NCBI GenBank assembly: GCA_034211175.1
Contig: JAXHUH010000048.1
Location: forward strand, 1 to 64,000
Source of the DNA: JAXHUH01 sp034211175
GTDB taxonomy: Bacteria; Actinomycetota; Acidimicrobiia; Acidimicrobiales; CAIXPF01
Reading direction: 5' to 3'
Length of the DNA: 64,000 nt
Under the pieces are notes generated by a model, which saw only the letters and a program-made list of their open reading frames with translations, had not been told where the DNA came from and ran no database searches. Position numbers and translations under genes: made by a program. Every line of letters begins with the position of its first letter. Positions within the stretch are counted from its first letter, which is position 1. Shown here piece after piece: positions 42,253 to 50,586 of the stretch.

Positions 42253-43179
42253 GTGGGTGAGCAGCCGCCGACCGTTCGCGTCAGCCTGGACGCCGTCATC
42301 GTCGCCGTGACCGACGAGACGCCCCGCGTGCTGACCGTGACGAGCCAGGACGGCCTGCCCGGGCTCCCGTCGGGCCTCCTCGGTGACCACCGCACCCTGG
42401 AACGGGCCCTGCGGGGCTGGGTGAAGGAGCAGACCGGCCTCGAGGTCGGTTACGCCGAGCAGCTCTACACGTTCGGCGACCGCGGCCGCAGCCCCGACCC
42501 GTCCGAGCGGCTCCTGTCGATCGCCTACCTGGCACTCGTCCGGGAGGTCCGCCCGTCCGAGGGTGCGGCGTGGACCGACTGGTACTCGCTGCTGCCGTGG
42601 GAGGACCACCGCGACGGGCGCCCGCCGATCCTCGACGCCGACATCGTGCCGGTGCTCGACGCCTGGGTGGCCGCGGCCGAGGACCCGGAGGAGGCCCGCG
42701 ACCGCGAGGAGCGGGCCCACATCGCGTTCGGGCTGGCCGGGGCGGCGTGGGACGGCGTCGGGGCCCTCGAGCGCTACGAGCTGCTCTACGAGCTCGGCCT
42801 CGTGTCGGAGTCGACCGAGACGCCGCCACCGGGTGCGGCGTGCTCGGTGACCAGCCAACCGATGGTGCGTGATCACCGCCGGATGGTCGCCACGGCCGTC
42901 GGTCGGCTACGGGGCAAGATCACCTACCGACCGGTGGTGTTCGAGCTGGTCGGGTCGAGCTTCACGTTGTTGCAGCTCCAGCGCCTGGTCGAGGCGCTCG
43001 CCGGGGTCCGCCTCCACAAGCAGAACTTCCGGCGCCTCGTCGAGGGCCAGGGGCTGGTCGAGGGGACCGGCCGCACCGCCCGCACCGGCGGGCGTCCCGC
43101 GGAGCTGTTCCGGTTCCGCCGCGAGGTGCTCCGCGAGCGCCCGCGACCCGGCGTCGGCACTCCCTGGACCCGCGCCTGA
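42253..43179 (+). CDS. nrtR: NrtR-like transcriptional regulator (Nudix-like domain plus winged helix)
   Basis: The 308-residue protein has an N-terminal Nudix-like domain whose catalytic box is degenerate (LRGWVKEQTGLEV instead of REUxEE), as in NrtR regulators that bind ADP-ribose rather than hydrolyse it. A C-terminal winged-helix region follows (FTLLQLQRLVEALAGVRLHKQNFRRLV... GRPAELFRF). NrtR represses NAD synthesis or salvage genes. The gene directly precedes nadABC, and two palindromes lie in the nadA promoter. The start is GTG 42253 or ATG 42232. Confidence 0.87.
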   Translation: MGEQPPTVRVSLDAVIVAVTDETPRVLTVTSQDGLPGLPSGLLGDHRTLERALRGWVKEQTGLEVGYAEQLYTFGDRGRSPDPSERLLSIAYLALVREVRPSEGAAWTDWYSLLPWEDHRDGRPPILDADIVPVLDAWVAAAEDPEEARDREERAHIAFGLAGAAWDGVGALERYELLYELGLVSESTETPPPGAACSVTSQPMVRDHRRMVATAVGRLRGKITYRPVVFELVGSSFTLLQLQRLVEALAGVRLHKQNFRRLVEGQGLVEGTGRTARTGGRPAELFRFRREVLRERPRPGVGTPWTRA

Positions 43180-43337
43180 CCCTGGCGGCGGCCGGCGGCG
43201 ATCGGCCGGCTCCGACCGCCGACACCCGCACGTCGCGACCCGGTGGGTTCGCCGCGCTCGGACGGCGACCCGGCGGTCGAACGAGCCGGTCGTCGGCGAG
43301 CCCCGTTCCTGGTGACGGCATTCACCCGGCGTTCCGG

Positions 43338-43366
43338 TTGCGTTCAATGCTCAGACTGAGTATTAT
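43338..43366 (+). promoter_or_regulatory. nadA promoter (sigma-70 type)
   Basis: TTGCGT (43338-43343), exactly 17 nt, then TATTAT (43361-43366). It stands out as an AT-rich patch in GC-rich DNA, with a predicted start near 43373 and a leader of about 170 nt. The rest of the 363-nt gap (43180-43542) shows no gene. Confidence 0.7.
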
Positions 43367-43385
43367 TTATGCTCAGACCGAGTAT
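43347..43385. promoter_or_regulatory. Tandem NrtR-type operators over the nadA promoter
   Basis: Two 17-nt near-palindromes, ATGCTCAGACTGAGTAT (43347-43363) and ATGCTCAGACCGAGTAT (43369-43385), have centres 22 nt apart, about two helical turns. The first overlaps the -10 and the second covers the predicted start. With an NrtR-like gene immediately upstream, they are probably its sites. Confidence 0.7.
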
Positions 43386-43542
43386 AAGTGGTCCACCCAG
43401 GGGTTCGATCCGGGGTCGCCGAAGGGCCGCCCACCACAGACCCGCCGCCCGCGACCGCCGACGGCCGCACACGGGCAAGCGCGCGCAGTGAGCGTCACTG
43501 GGCGCGCCCGGGGCCCGCTCCTCGGGTCAGGAGGACGACAGC

Positions 43543-44514
43543 ATGAGCACGAGGATCCCCCTCACCGTCGTTCGGGAGCGCCTTCCCGAGCTCGATCTGA
43601 TCGTGTCCGAGGACACGATCGCCGACATCGAGCGGCTCAAGCGTGAGCGCAACGCCATCGTGCTCGCCCACAACTACATGACGCCGGACATCTACCACGG
43701 CGTCGCCGACCTGACCGGGGACTCGCTCGGCCTGGCCCGCGCCGCTGCGGAGACCGACGCCGACGTCATCGTGTTCGCCGGTGTCCACTTCATGGCCGAG
43801 ACCGCCGCGGTCACCTGCCCGGACAAGACCGTGCTGATCCCCGATGTCGAGGCCGGCTGCTCGCTCGCCGAGGCCATCACCGGTGCCGATGTCCGCCGCC
43901 TGCGGGCCGAGCATCCGGGCGTGCCGGTCGTGACCTACGTGAACACCTCGGCCGAGGTGAAGGCCGAGAGCGACATCTGCTGCACCTCCGGCAACGCCGT
44001 CGAGGTCGTCGAGTCGCTCGGCGTCGAGCGGGTCATCTTCATCCCCGACCAGTACCTCGGCCGCTACGTGGCCTCGCAGACCGACGTCGAGATCATCCTC
44101 TACGAGGGCGCGTGCATGGTCCACGAGCGCTTCACCGGCGAGGAGCTGCGGGGCTATCGGGTCGAGACCCCGGGCGTGTCGATCATCGCCCACCCCGAGT
44201 GCCCGCCCGACGTCCTCGACGAGGCCGACTACGTCGGCTCCACCAAGGGGATGATCGACTGGGTCCACAACAAGCGGCCGAGCCAGGTCGTCATGGTGAC
44301 CGAGTGCTCGATGAGCGACAACGTCGCCGCCGAGCTGCCCGACGTCGACTTCGTGCGGCCGTGCAACCTGTGCCCGCACATGAAGCGGATCACGCTCGAC
44401 AACATCCGCGACTCGCTCGTGCACCTGCAGCACCGGGTGACCGTGCCCGACGACATCGCCGTCCGCGCCCGGGAGGCCGTCGACCGCATGCTGGCCGTGA
44501 AGGTGCGCGGATGA
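43543..44514 (+). CDS. nadA: Quinolinate synthase A
   Basis: The 323-residue enzyme condenses iminoaspartate with dihydroxyacetone phosphate to quinolinate using a [4Fe-4S] cluster. Likely ligands are C106 (AGCSLA), C191 (EGACMVH) and C277 (NLCPHM), spaced 85-86 residues apart as in the family. It has the three-fold pseudosymmetry motifs LAHNYMTPDI and SGNAVEVV. First gene of the nadABC operon, overlapping nadB by 4 nt. Confidence 0.96.
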   Translation: MSTRIPLTVVRERLPELDLIVSEDTIADIERLKRERNAIVLAHNYMTPDIYHGVADLTGDSLGLARAAAETDADVIVFAGVHFMAETAAVTCPDKTVLIPDVEAGCSLAEAITGADVRRLRAEHPGVPVVTYVNTSAEVKAESDICCTSGNAVEVVESLGVERVIFIPDQYLGRYVASQTDVEIILYEGACMVHERFTGEELRGYRVETPGVSIIAHPECPPDVLDEADYVGSTKGMIDWVHNKRPSQVVMVTECSMSDNVAAELPDVDFVRPCNLCPHMKRITLDNIRDSLVHLQHRVTVPDDIAVRAREAVDRMLAVKVRG

Positions 44515-46115
44515 GCGCGCTGCGGGTCGTCCGCCACACCGAACCGCTCGTCGTCGGCAGCGGCGTCGCCGGTCTGTCGGTGGCGCTCGGTCTCGGCTCG
44601 GCCGTCGTCGTCGGTGACCTGCCACTCGGCGAGGGCGGCTCCAGCCGGTGGGCCCAGGGCGGCATCGCCGCCGCCGTCGGTCACGGCGACTCGCCCGCCG
44701 CCCACGCGGCCGACACCCTCGCCGTCTCCGGGGGCCTCGGGGTCGCCGAGGTCGTCGAGCTGGTGTGCGCCGGCGGTCCCGCGGCCATCGAGCGGCTCGT
44801 CGGCCTCGGCGCCCGGTTCGATCGCGGCGCCGACGGTCGGCTCACGCTCGGCCGGGAGGCGGGCCACGGCGCCCGCCGGATCGTGCACGCCGACGGCGAC
44901 GCCACCGGTGCCGAGGTCATGCGGGCCCTGGCGGACGCGGCCACGCGATCGCCCGCCATCCGGTCGGTGACCGGCCGGGTCGTCGACCTGCTCCGCACCC
45001 CCGGGCCCTCCGGTCGGGTCGTCGGCGTCGTGGCGCTCGGGCCCGACGGGCCGGTGGCCCACCTCGCCCCAGCCGTCGTGCTGGCCACCGGCGGCTACGG
45101 CCATGCGTTCGCCCGCACGACCAACCCGCCCCAGGTCGTCGGCACCGGCGCCGCCATGGTCGCCCGCGCCGGTGGTGCGGTCGCCGACATGGAGATGGTG
45201 CAGTTCCACCCCACGGCCCTCGCCATCGAGGGGGTCGAGCAGCTGCCGTTGCTGACCGAGGCGCTGCGGGGCGAGGGCGCGGTCCTCGTCGACGAGACCG
45301 GCCACCGGTTCGTCCTCGACGACGACCCGGCCGGTGAGCTCGCACCCCGCGACGTGGTCGCCCGCGCCATCTATCGGCGCCTGCAGGCGGGCCATCGGCC
45401 GGTGCTCGACGCCCGCGCCGCGGTCGGCGACGCGTTCCCCGAGCGGTTCCCGACCGTGTTCGCGCTGGCGACCGCCGCCGGCTTCGACCCCCGGGTCGAG
45501 CCGCTGCCCGTGACCCCGGCGGCCCACTACTCCATGGGCGGTGTCGCCACCGACGCCCGCGGCCGGACCAGCCTGGACGGCCTGTGGGCGGTCGGCGAGG
45601 TCGCGTCGTCCGGCGTGCACGGCGCCAACCGCCTGGCATCGAACTCGCTGCTCGAGGGTCTCGTCGTCGGCGAGGCGGTGGCCGGCGAGCTGCGCGACCG
45701 CGGCGCCCGGGTGTGGCCGGTCGCCGGGCCGGTCGAGCTCGCGGTCGGCGCCGACGTGGTGGCGCCGACCGATCCCGGACGGCTCGCCGGGCTGCGCTCG
45801 CTGCTGTGGCGTCGGGCCGGTGTCGTCCGTGACGGCGACGGCCTCGCCGCCGGACGGGCGGAGCTGGCCGAGCTGGCGCCCGACGCATCCGGTTGCGACG
45901 ACCGCGACGTGGCGGTCGTCGCCGGGCTCGTGCTCGACGCCGCGTCGGCGCGCACCGAGAGCCGTGGCGCCCACTTCCGCAGCGACCATCCCGACGCCGA
46001 GCCCGCCGACGCCCGGCGGCGTTCGATCGCCGGCCCCGCGTGGCCCGTCGGGCGCTGGGACATCGTCGGTGACCGGCTCCGTCCGCTCGGCGCGCCGGTC
46101 GGGGCGGTCGCATGA
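44511..46115 (+). CDS. nadB: L-aspartate oxidase
   Basis: The 534-residue flavoenzyme oxidises aspartate to iminoaspartate for NadA. It has an FAD motif (LVVGSGVAGLSVAL), GGSSRWAQGGIAAAV, MEMVQFHPTALAIEG and HYSMGGVATDARGRTSLDGLW, all in family order. The ATG overlaps the nadA stop and its stop overlaps nadC, so the three are translationally coupled. Confidence 0.96.
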   Translation: MSALRVVRHTEPLVVGSGVAGLSVALGLGSAVVVGDLPLGEGGSSRWAQGGIAAAVGHGDSPAAHAADTLAVSGGLGVAEVVELVCAGGPAAIERLVGLGARFDRGADGRLTLGREAGHGARRIVHADGDATGAEVMRALADAATRSPAIRSVTGRVVDLLRTPGPSGRVVGVVALGPDGPVAHLAPAVVLATGGYGHAFARTTNPPQVVGTGAAMVARAGGAVADMEMVQFHPTALAIEGVEQLPLLTEALRGEGAVLVDETGHRFVLDDDPAGELAPRDVVARAIYRRLQAGHRPVLDARAAVGDAFPERFPTVFALATAAGFDPRVEPLPVTPAAHYSMGGVATDARGRTSLDGLWAVGEVASSGVHGANRLASNSLLEGLVVGEAVAGELRDRGARVWPVAGPVELAVGADVVAPTDPGRLAGLRSLLWRRAGVVRDGDGLAAGRAELAELAPDASGCDDRDVAVVAGLVLDAASARTESRGAHFRSDHPDAEPADARRRSIAGPAWPVGRWDIVGDRLRPLGAPVGAVA

Positions 46116-46975
46116 GCGGATCGGACGTGACCCCGCTCCATCGCCTCCTGTGGGAGCCGGTCGTGCGGGCCGCGCTCGCCGAGGACCTGGGTGTCGCCGG
46201 CGACCTCACGACCGATGCGCTCGTGCCGGTCGATCATCGCTCGACGTTCGCCGTGGTGAGCCGGGCCGACGGGGTGGTCGCCGGTGTCGACGCCGCGGTC
46301 GGTGCGTTCACGCTCGTCGACCCGTCGGTGAGCGCCGAGGTGGCGCTGGCCGACGGTCAGCCGGTTGCGGCGGGGGAGCGGGTGCTGACCGTGTCGGGCC
46401 CGAGCCGGGCGCTGCTGACCGCCGAGCGCACCGCGCTCAACGTGCTGTGCCGGATGTCGGGCATCGCGTCGACGACGCGTCGGATGGTCGATGCGGTCGA
46501 GGGGACGGGCGCGTCGATCGTGTGCACCCGCAAGACGACGCCGGGCCTGCGGGCGCTCGAGAAGCACGCGGTGCGCGCCGGGGGTGGCGCCAACCACCGC
46601 TTCGGCCTCGACGACGCGGTGCTGATCAAGGACAACCACATCGCCGTCGCCGGCTCGATCGCCGAGTCACTGCGCCGGGCCCGGGAACGGGTCGGTCACC
46701 TCGTGAAGATCGAGATCGAGGTGGACGGACCGGCCCAGCTCGACGAGGTGCTCGCCGATGGTGGTGCCGACGTGGTGCTGCTCGACAACTTCAGCCCCGA
46801 CGAGCTGCGCAAGGCCGTCGAGGTGGTCGACGGGCGCCTGATCACCGAGGCGTCGGGCGGCATCACGCCCCAGACCGTGCGGGGGGTCGCCGACGCCGGG
46901 GTCGACCTGATCTCGGTCGGCTGGATCACCCACTCCGCCCCGATCCTCGACCTGGGCCTCGACACCGTCGCCTGA
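46112..46975 (+). CDS. nadC: Nicotinate-nucleotide pyrophosphorylase (quinolinate phosphoribosyltransferase)
   Basis: The 287-residue enzyme converts quinolinate and PRPP to nicotinate mononucleotide. Active-site motifs are CTRKTTPGLRALEKHAV, GGGANHRFGL, LIKDNH and VVLLDNFSP. Last gene of the operon; an imperfect hairpin follows 8 nt after the stop. Confidence 0.96.
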   Translation: MSGSDVTPLHRLLWEPVVRAALAEDLGVAGDLTTDALVPVDHRSTFAVVSRADGVVAGVDAAVGAFTLVDPSVSAEVALADGQPVAAGERVLTVSGPSRALLTAERTALNVLCRMSGIASTTRRMVDAVEGTGASIVCTRKTTPGLRALEKHAVRAGGGANHRFGLDDAVLIKDNHIAVAGSIAESLRRARERVGHLVKIEIEVDGPAQLDEVLADGGADVVLLDNFSPDELRKAVEVVDGRLITEASGGITPQTVRGVADAGVDLISVGWITHSAPILDLGLDTVA

Positions 46976-46982
46976 TCCCGAA

Positions 46983-47026
46983 CTGGCCACGGTTCCGTGC
47001 CACGGGTGGCACGGTCCGTTGGCCAG
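46983..47026. terminator. Hairpin after nadC
   Basis: An inner perfect 8-bp stem (CCGTGCCA, CGGG loop, TGGCACGG) is extended by outer CTGGCC/GGCCAG arms with an internal mismatch. It lies in the convergent gap before a small minus-strand gene and may serve both. Confidence 0.65.
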
Positions 47027-47033
47027 GACGGTG

Positions 47034-47192
47034 TCAGTCCCGGCGGGTGGTGCGGCGGCTGGGCATCCGTCCGGCCGGAACGGACACGACGCGCACGCCG
47101 GCGGTCGTGTTCACCAACACGCCGTACGACCGCTGGGGGACCAGCTTGTCCCACAGTGCTCGCAGCGGGTTGGTGTTCCGGTTGGTGCCCAT
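47034..47192 (-). CDS. Small basic protein of unknown function (52 residues)
   Basis: The ATG at 47192 opens a 52-codon frame (begins MGTNRNTNPLRALWDKLVPQ, ends in an Arg/Thr-rich tail). Third positions are almost all G or C, and GAGAGG lies a few nt upstream. It is convergent with nadC. No domain recognised; the sequence contains a short hydrophobic strand region (SYGVLVNTTAGVRVVSVPAG). A palindrome 30 nt upstream suggests its own regulation. Confidence 0.6.
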   Translation of the reverse strand: MGTNRNTNPLRALWDKLVPQRSYGVLVNTTAGVRVVSVPAGRMPSRRTTRRD

Positions 47193-47222
47193 GATTCCCT
47201 CTCGTCGACCTTCACCGGGGAG

Positions 47223-47245
47223 AACGTCCCGGTCACCGGGACGTT
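47223..47245. promoter_or_regulatory. Perfect palindrome upstream of the small gene
   Basis: AACGTCCCGG, TCA, CCGGGACGTT: 10-nt arms with a 3-nt spacer, 30 nt before the 52-residue gene. Candidate repressor or activator site; target gene inferred from distance. Confidence 0.5.
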
Positions 47246-47536
47246 TCGGTCCCGGGGCCGGTTCACCCGCCCGGACGATCCCAGGACCCGGGGCTGAACG
47301 GACCGCCGCTCGGGCGGGTCGTCGATCGCCGTCGTGGTCCACGGTCGGCCGTGGGCCGTGTTCTCCGATGTCGTGGATCCTTTGTACCCGGTTCGGTCGA
47401 AAACTGGGAGAAAGCGATCGTCGTTCTCGCGGGGTCGGCGCGAGTGGCCTGGTCGGCGAGGTGCGGCCGCGCACCGGCCGCGGCCGGCCCGCTACGGTCG
47501 CAGGTGTCGCGGGCGACGCGCAGGGGAGGACCGAAC

Positions 47537-48568
47537 GTGAAGTACCGCACGCTGGGCCGCACCGGAGTGAAGGTGAGCCCGCTCTGCCTCGGGGCCATGA
47601 TGTTCGGGGCCTGGGGCAACCGGGACCACGACGAGAGTGTCGACATCATCCACGCCGCGCTCGACGCCGGCATCAACTTCATCGACACCGCGGACGTCTA
47701 CTCGGCCGGCGAGTCGGAGGAGATCGTCGGCAAGGCGCTGAAGGACCGGCGCGACGACGTCGTGCTCGCCACCAAGGCCCACGCGCCGATGGGTGACGGG
47801 CCCAACAAGATGGGCAACTCCCGGCGCTGGATCGTCCAGGAGTGCGAGAACAGCCTCCGCCGCCTCGGCACCGACCACATCGACCTCTACCAGATCCACC
47901 GCCCCGACCCGTCGTGCGACATCGACGAGACCCTCGGCGCGCTGACCGACCTCGTGCGGGCCGGCAAGGTGCTCTACGTCGGTTCGTCGACGTTCCCGCC
48001 CTCGGAGATCGTCGAGGCCCAGTGGGTGGCCGAGAAGCGGGGCCGCGAGCGGTTCGTGTGCGAGCAGCCGCCGTACTCGATGCTGGTGCGGGGCATCGAG
48101 CGGGACATGCTGCCGACGTGTGAGCGCTACGGCATGGGCGTGATCCCGTGGAGCCCGCTGGCCGGTGGTTGGCTGTCGGGCAAGTGGCGCCTCGGTGCCG
48201 ACGAGATCACGAGCCGTCGGGCCGAGCGGCTGCCCGACCGCTACGACCTCTCCAAGCCGGAGAACCAGCGCAAGCTCGAGGCGGCCGACGCGCTGGCCCA
48301 GGTGGCCGAGGACGCGAAGACGACGCTGCCCGAGCTCGCCGTGGCGTTCGTGACCAACCACCCGGCGGTCACCTCCGCCATCATCGGCCCCCGCACGATG
48401 GACCAGCTCACCTCGCAGCTCGGCGCCGCCGACCTGGAGCTGACGGCCGACATCCTCGACCGGATCGACGAGATCGTCCCGCCGGGCACCAACATCAACG
48501 ACGCCGACGGCGGCTACCAGCCTCCGGCGCTGGCCAAGCCCCGCCTCCGCCGCCGCACCGGCGCCTGA
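47537..48568 (+). CDS. Aldo/keto reductase family oxidoreductase
   Basis: The 343-residue (alpha/beta)8 NADPH-dependent reductase has a catalytic tetrad consistent with D50, Y55, K80 and the His in YQIHRPD. Typical N- and C-terminal motifs are YRTLGRTGVKVSPLCLG and TSAIIGPRTMDQL. Substrate unknown. GTG at 47537 with GGGGAGGA 6 nt upstream. TACGGT at 47493 is a possible -10, and an in-frame GTG at 47504 would add 11 residues. Confidence 0.92.
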   Translation: MKYRTLGRTGVKVSPLCLGAMMFGAWGNRDHDESVDIIHAALDAGINFIDTADVYSAGESEEIVGKALKDRRDDVVLATKAHAPMGDGPNKMGNSRRWIVQECENSLRRLGTDHIDLYQIHRPDPSCDIDETLGALTDLVRAGKVLYVGSSTFPPSEIVEAQWVAEKRGRERFVCEQPPYSMLVRGIERDMLPTCERYGMGVIPWSPLAGGWLSGKWRLGADEITSRRAERLPDRYDLSKPENQRKLEAADALAQVAEDAKTTLPELAVAFVTNHPAVTSAIIGPRTMDQLTSQLGAADLELTADILDRIDEIVPPGTNINDADGGYQPPALAKPRLRRRTGA

Positions 48569-48775
48569 TCTCCCACCCGCCGCTCGTTCTGGCTACCGCT
48601 CCGTCCGCACGGCGGCCGTGGTGGTAGCCAGTTCCGACGTTGTCTCGTTCCGGCCGCCGTCGTGGCCGCGTCGTGGCCGGAGTGGGGGCCAGTTCGGTGG
48701 TGGTCTCACCGGCGCGGCCGTGCGATGGACGTGGCGGCCGCCAGTTCGGTCGTGGACCGGGGCGGCCGCCGATCG
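48569..48775. repeat. Noncoding gap with GCCAGTTC-type repeats
   Basis: This 207-nt convergent gap has no gene. CTGGCTACC and GGTAGCCAG (about 48590-48645) form a 9-bp inverted repeat, and GCCAGTTC recurs three times with nearby GTGGTGGT. This vocabulary is shared with the repetitive segment at 41329-41431. Confidence 0.55.
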
Positions 48776-49900
48776 TCAAGCGGTTCCGCTCTCGCCGGCC
48801 TCGTCGTCGCCGGTGTCGTCCGGACCCGCGTTGCGCCCGCCGTGGTCGTCGCCTGCGGCGAGACGGTCGATCTCACGACGGAGCGCCTTCAGCGCCCGGC
48901 GGAGGGTGACTGCTGCGACCGGCACCGAGGTCCCCATGGCCGCGGCGGCGTCGTCGAGCGGTCGTCCCTCGAGGTAGCGGAGCGAAAGGGCCTCCTGGTA
49001 CCTGGGGTTCAACTTGGCCATCGCGACCAGGACCACCTCCCGGTCGGCGGCCAGGTCGCTGCCGATCTCATCGTGCTCGATGTCGTTCACCGCGTACCAG
49101 GCGTGGAGCGCGCCCATGGCCTTCTGGCCCCGATCACTCTTGGTCCGACCCACCCGCCGGTAGTGGTCGGCCAACTCGTTCGAGGCGATCCGGTAGAGCC
49201 ACGGTCCGAAGCCGCCCGCCTTCGATTGGGATGCCTGGAGCTGGCGGTAGGCCTTCTCGAACGTGGCCGCCGTGATGTCCTCGGCCACCTCGCGTGAGCG
49301 CGAGCGTCGGTAGACGAAGGCGTGGATCTTCGGCAGGTACTGCCGGTAGAGCCGGGCGAAGGCGAGCGAGTCCGTGCGGGCCGCATGGGCCAGGATCCGC
49401 TCGAGCACCTCGTCGTCGTCGAGCGGCCGTGGCGTGTCGTCGGCGTCGGCGCTGCTTGCGGCGGCGAGTCGGGACCTCAGCAGGTCGACGAGCGGCCCCA
49501 GGTCGGCGTCGAGGTGGCCGAGGCGGAGCGCGTGGGGCTCCCACCGGCGAAGCGGTGCGAGTGGCCCGATGCGCCCGTCCACCGTGGCCGGGCCGGCATC
49601 GCCGACGAGCACCGGCACCACGGTCAGGTCGGGTTCGGCTGCGAGGCAGACCGCCAGCTCCGTGCGTTCCCGGCCGGAGGCCGCCAACGCGGCGTGGAAT
49701 CCCCGGTCGACGACGACCACCACGACGGCCACCCGGCGCAGCGCCCGGCGGAACGCGGCGACGCTCCACGGCACCGGGCGGACATCGGCCGGTTCCAGCA
49801 CGACGTCGTCGCCGAGGTCGACGGCGAGCCGCTCGCGAATCGCGTCGCCGAGGGGTGCGCACGCATGCCTCGACCAGACGAGCACCCGATCCCGCGCCAT
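48776..49900 (-). CDS. TIR-like domain fused to an ECF-type sigma factor (copy 1)
   Basis: The 374-residue protein has a TIR-like domain (about 4-145): an opening strand DRVLVWSRHA, then VVVVVVDRGF, and RTELAVCLAAEPDLTVVPVLV with E81 where enzymatic TIR domains keep their catalytic Glu. An ECF sigma part follows: sigma-2 about 180-250 (YLPKIHAFVYRRSRSREVAEDITAATF; FGPWLYRIASNELADHYRR) and sigma-4 about 290-345 (LNPRYQEALSLRYLEG, then an HTH). It follows the DUF4062-like gene by 97 nt on the same strand. No anti-sigma gene is adjacent. ATG 49900 chosen (GGGGGTGG upstream); ATG 49939 would add 13 residues. Confidence 0.87.
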   Translation of the reverse strand: MARDRVLVWSRHACAPLGDAIRERLAVDLGDDVVLEPADVRPVPWSVAAFRRALRRVAVVVVVVDRGFHAALAASGRERTELAVCLAAEPDLTVVPVLVGDAGPATVDGRIGPLAPLRRWEPHALRLGHLDADLGPLVDLLRSRLAAASSADADDTPRPLDDDEVLERILAHAARTDSLAFARLYRQYLPKIHAFVYRRSRSREVAEDITAATFEKAYRQLQASQSKAGGFGPWLYRIASNELADHYRRVGRTKSDRGQKAMGALHAWYAVNDIEHDEIGSDLAADREVVLVAMAKLNPRYQEALSLRYLEGRPLDDAAAAMGTSVPVAAVTLRRALKALRREIDRLAAGDDHGGRNAGPDDTGDDEAGESGTA

Positions 49901-49997
49901 TCGTCCACCCCCGCCCGACGGCCGCCGCGTCGAGGCCATCCTGTCGCGTGCGTGCGCTCATCCCACCCCGTGCGGACGGCCCTCTCGGGCCGGCAGG

Positions 49998-50522
49998 TCA
50001 CGGCATGGGGGAACGGGGCGTCCAGAGGGCGTCCGACGGTGCGGTCGGAGCGCGGAGCATCCAGCGGAACAGTCGGCAGTGGAGCTCGCCGGGGGAGCCG
50101 AAGGTGAGGATCGGCGCGCCGTCGCGGCGAAGCCGGGCGCGGAAGCGCTCCTGACGGGCGCCGGTCGTCCGGTCGATGACCGCCTCGGGTGGCAGCGCGG
50201 GCGCGTGGTCGTCGAGCAGGCACACCAGCCGGGGTCGTTCGTGGAGCTGCGCCAGGTCGTGCTCGAGCTCGACGTGGGACCGGTTGGGCACACCGCGCAC
50301 GACCTGGCCGTAGCGGAACCCGATCAGCCCGATCCACATCGATGCGCTGGCGATCCGCTCCGCACACGGGACGACCGGTCGTCGCCCGTACGGGTCGTCG
50401 GCCACCGCGACGGCCCGCCAGCCGGCCCTCCGGATCGCGTCGGTCGCCTCGTCGACGAACGACCGTCCGAACGGGTGCTGCGCGAGCTCCGCCGTGTGGC
50501 TGAGAAATGCCGCCGCCACCAC
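49998..50522 (-). CDS. DUF4062/TIR-like domain protein
   Basis: The 174-residue protein resembles DUF4062 of bacterial conflict and NLR-like systems: opening strand AAAFLSHTAEL, DEATDAIRRAGWRAV, CAERIASASMWIGLIGFRYGQVV, RSHVELEHDLA and PRLVCLLDD. The C-terminal 60 residues are unassigned. A GTG at 50570 would add 16 residues, but TATCGT lies inside that extension and 5 nt before the GTG at 50522, so a leaderless start at 50522 fits better. It sits between a PD-(D/E)XK nuclease gene and a TIR-sigma gene, all on the minus strand. Confidence 0.75.
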   Translation of the reverse strand: MVAAAFLSHTAELAQHPFGRSFVDEATDAIRRAGWRAVAVADDPYGRRPVVPCAERIASASMWIGLIGFRYGQVVRGVPNRSHVELEHDLAQLHERPRLVCLLDDHAPALPPEAVIDRTTGARQERFRARLRRDGAPILTFGSPGELHCRLFRWMLRAPTAPSDALWTPRSPMP

Positions 50523-50527
50523 GCCGA

Positions 50528-50533
50528 ACGATA
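50528..50533 (-). promoter_or_regulatory. Candidate -10 (TATCGT) before the DUF4062-like gene
   Basis: On the minus strand TATCGT ends 5 nt before GTG GTG. A promoter here would drive the DUF4062-like and TIR-sigma genes. Confidence 0.4.
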
Positions 50534-50586
50534 TCGGTGTTCGGGCCAGCTCCCCGGTGGCCGTGGTCACGTGGCGGTCACGTGGC

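Noticed and set aside
43386..43542. Riboswitch in the nadA leader
   Set aside because: No recognisable aptamer pattern; the tandem palindromes at the promoter already explain control.
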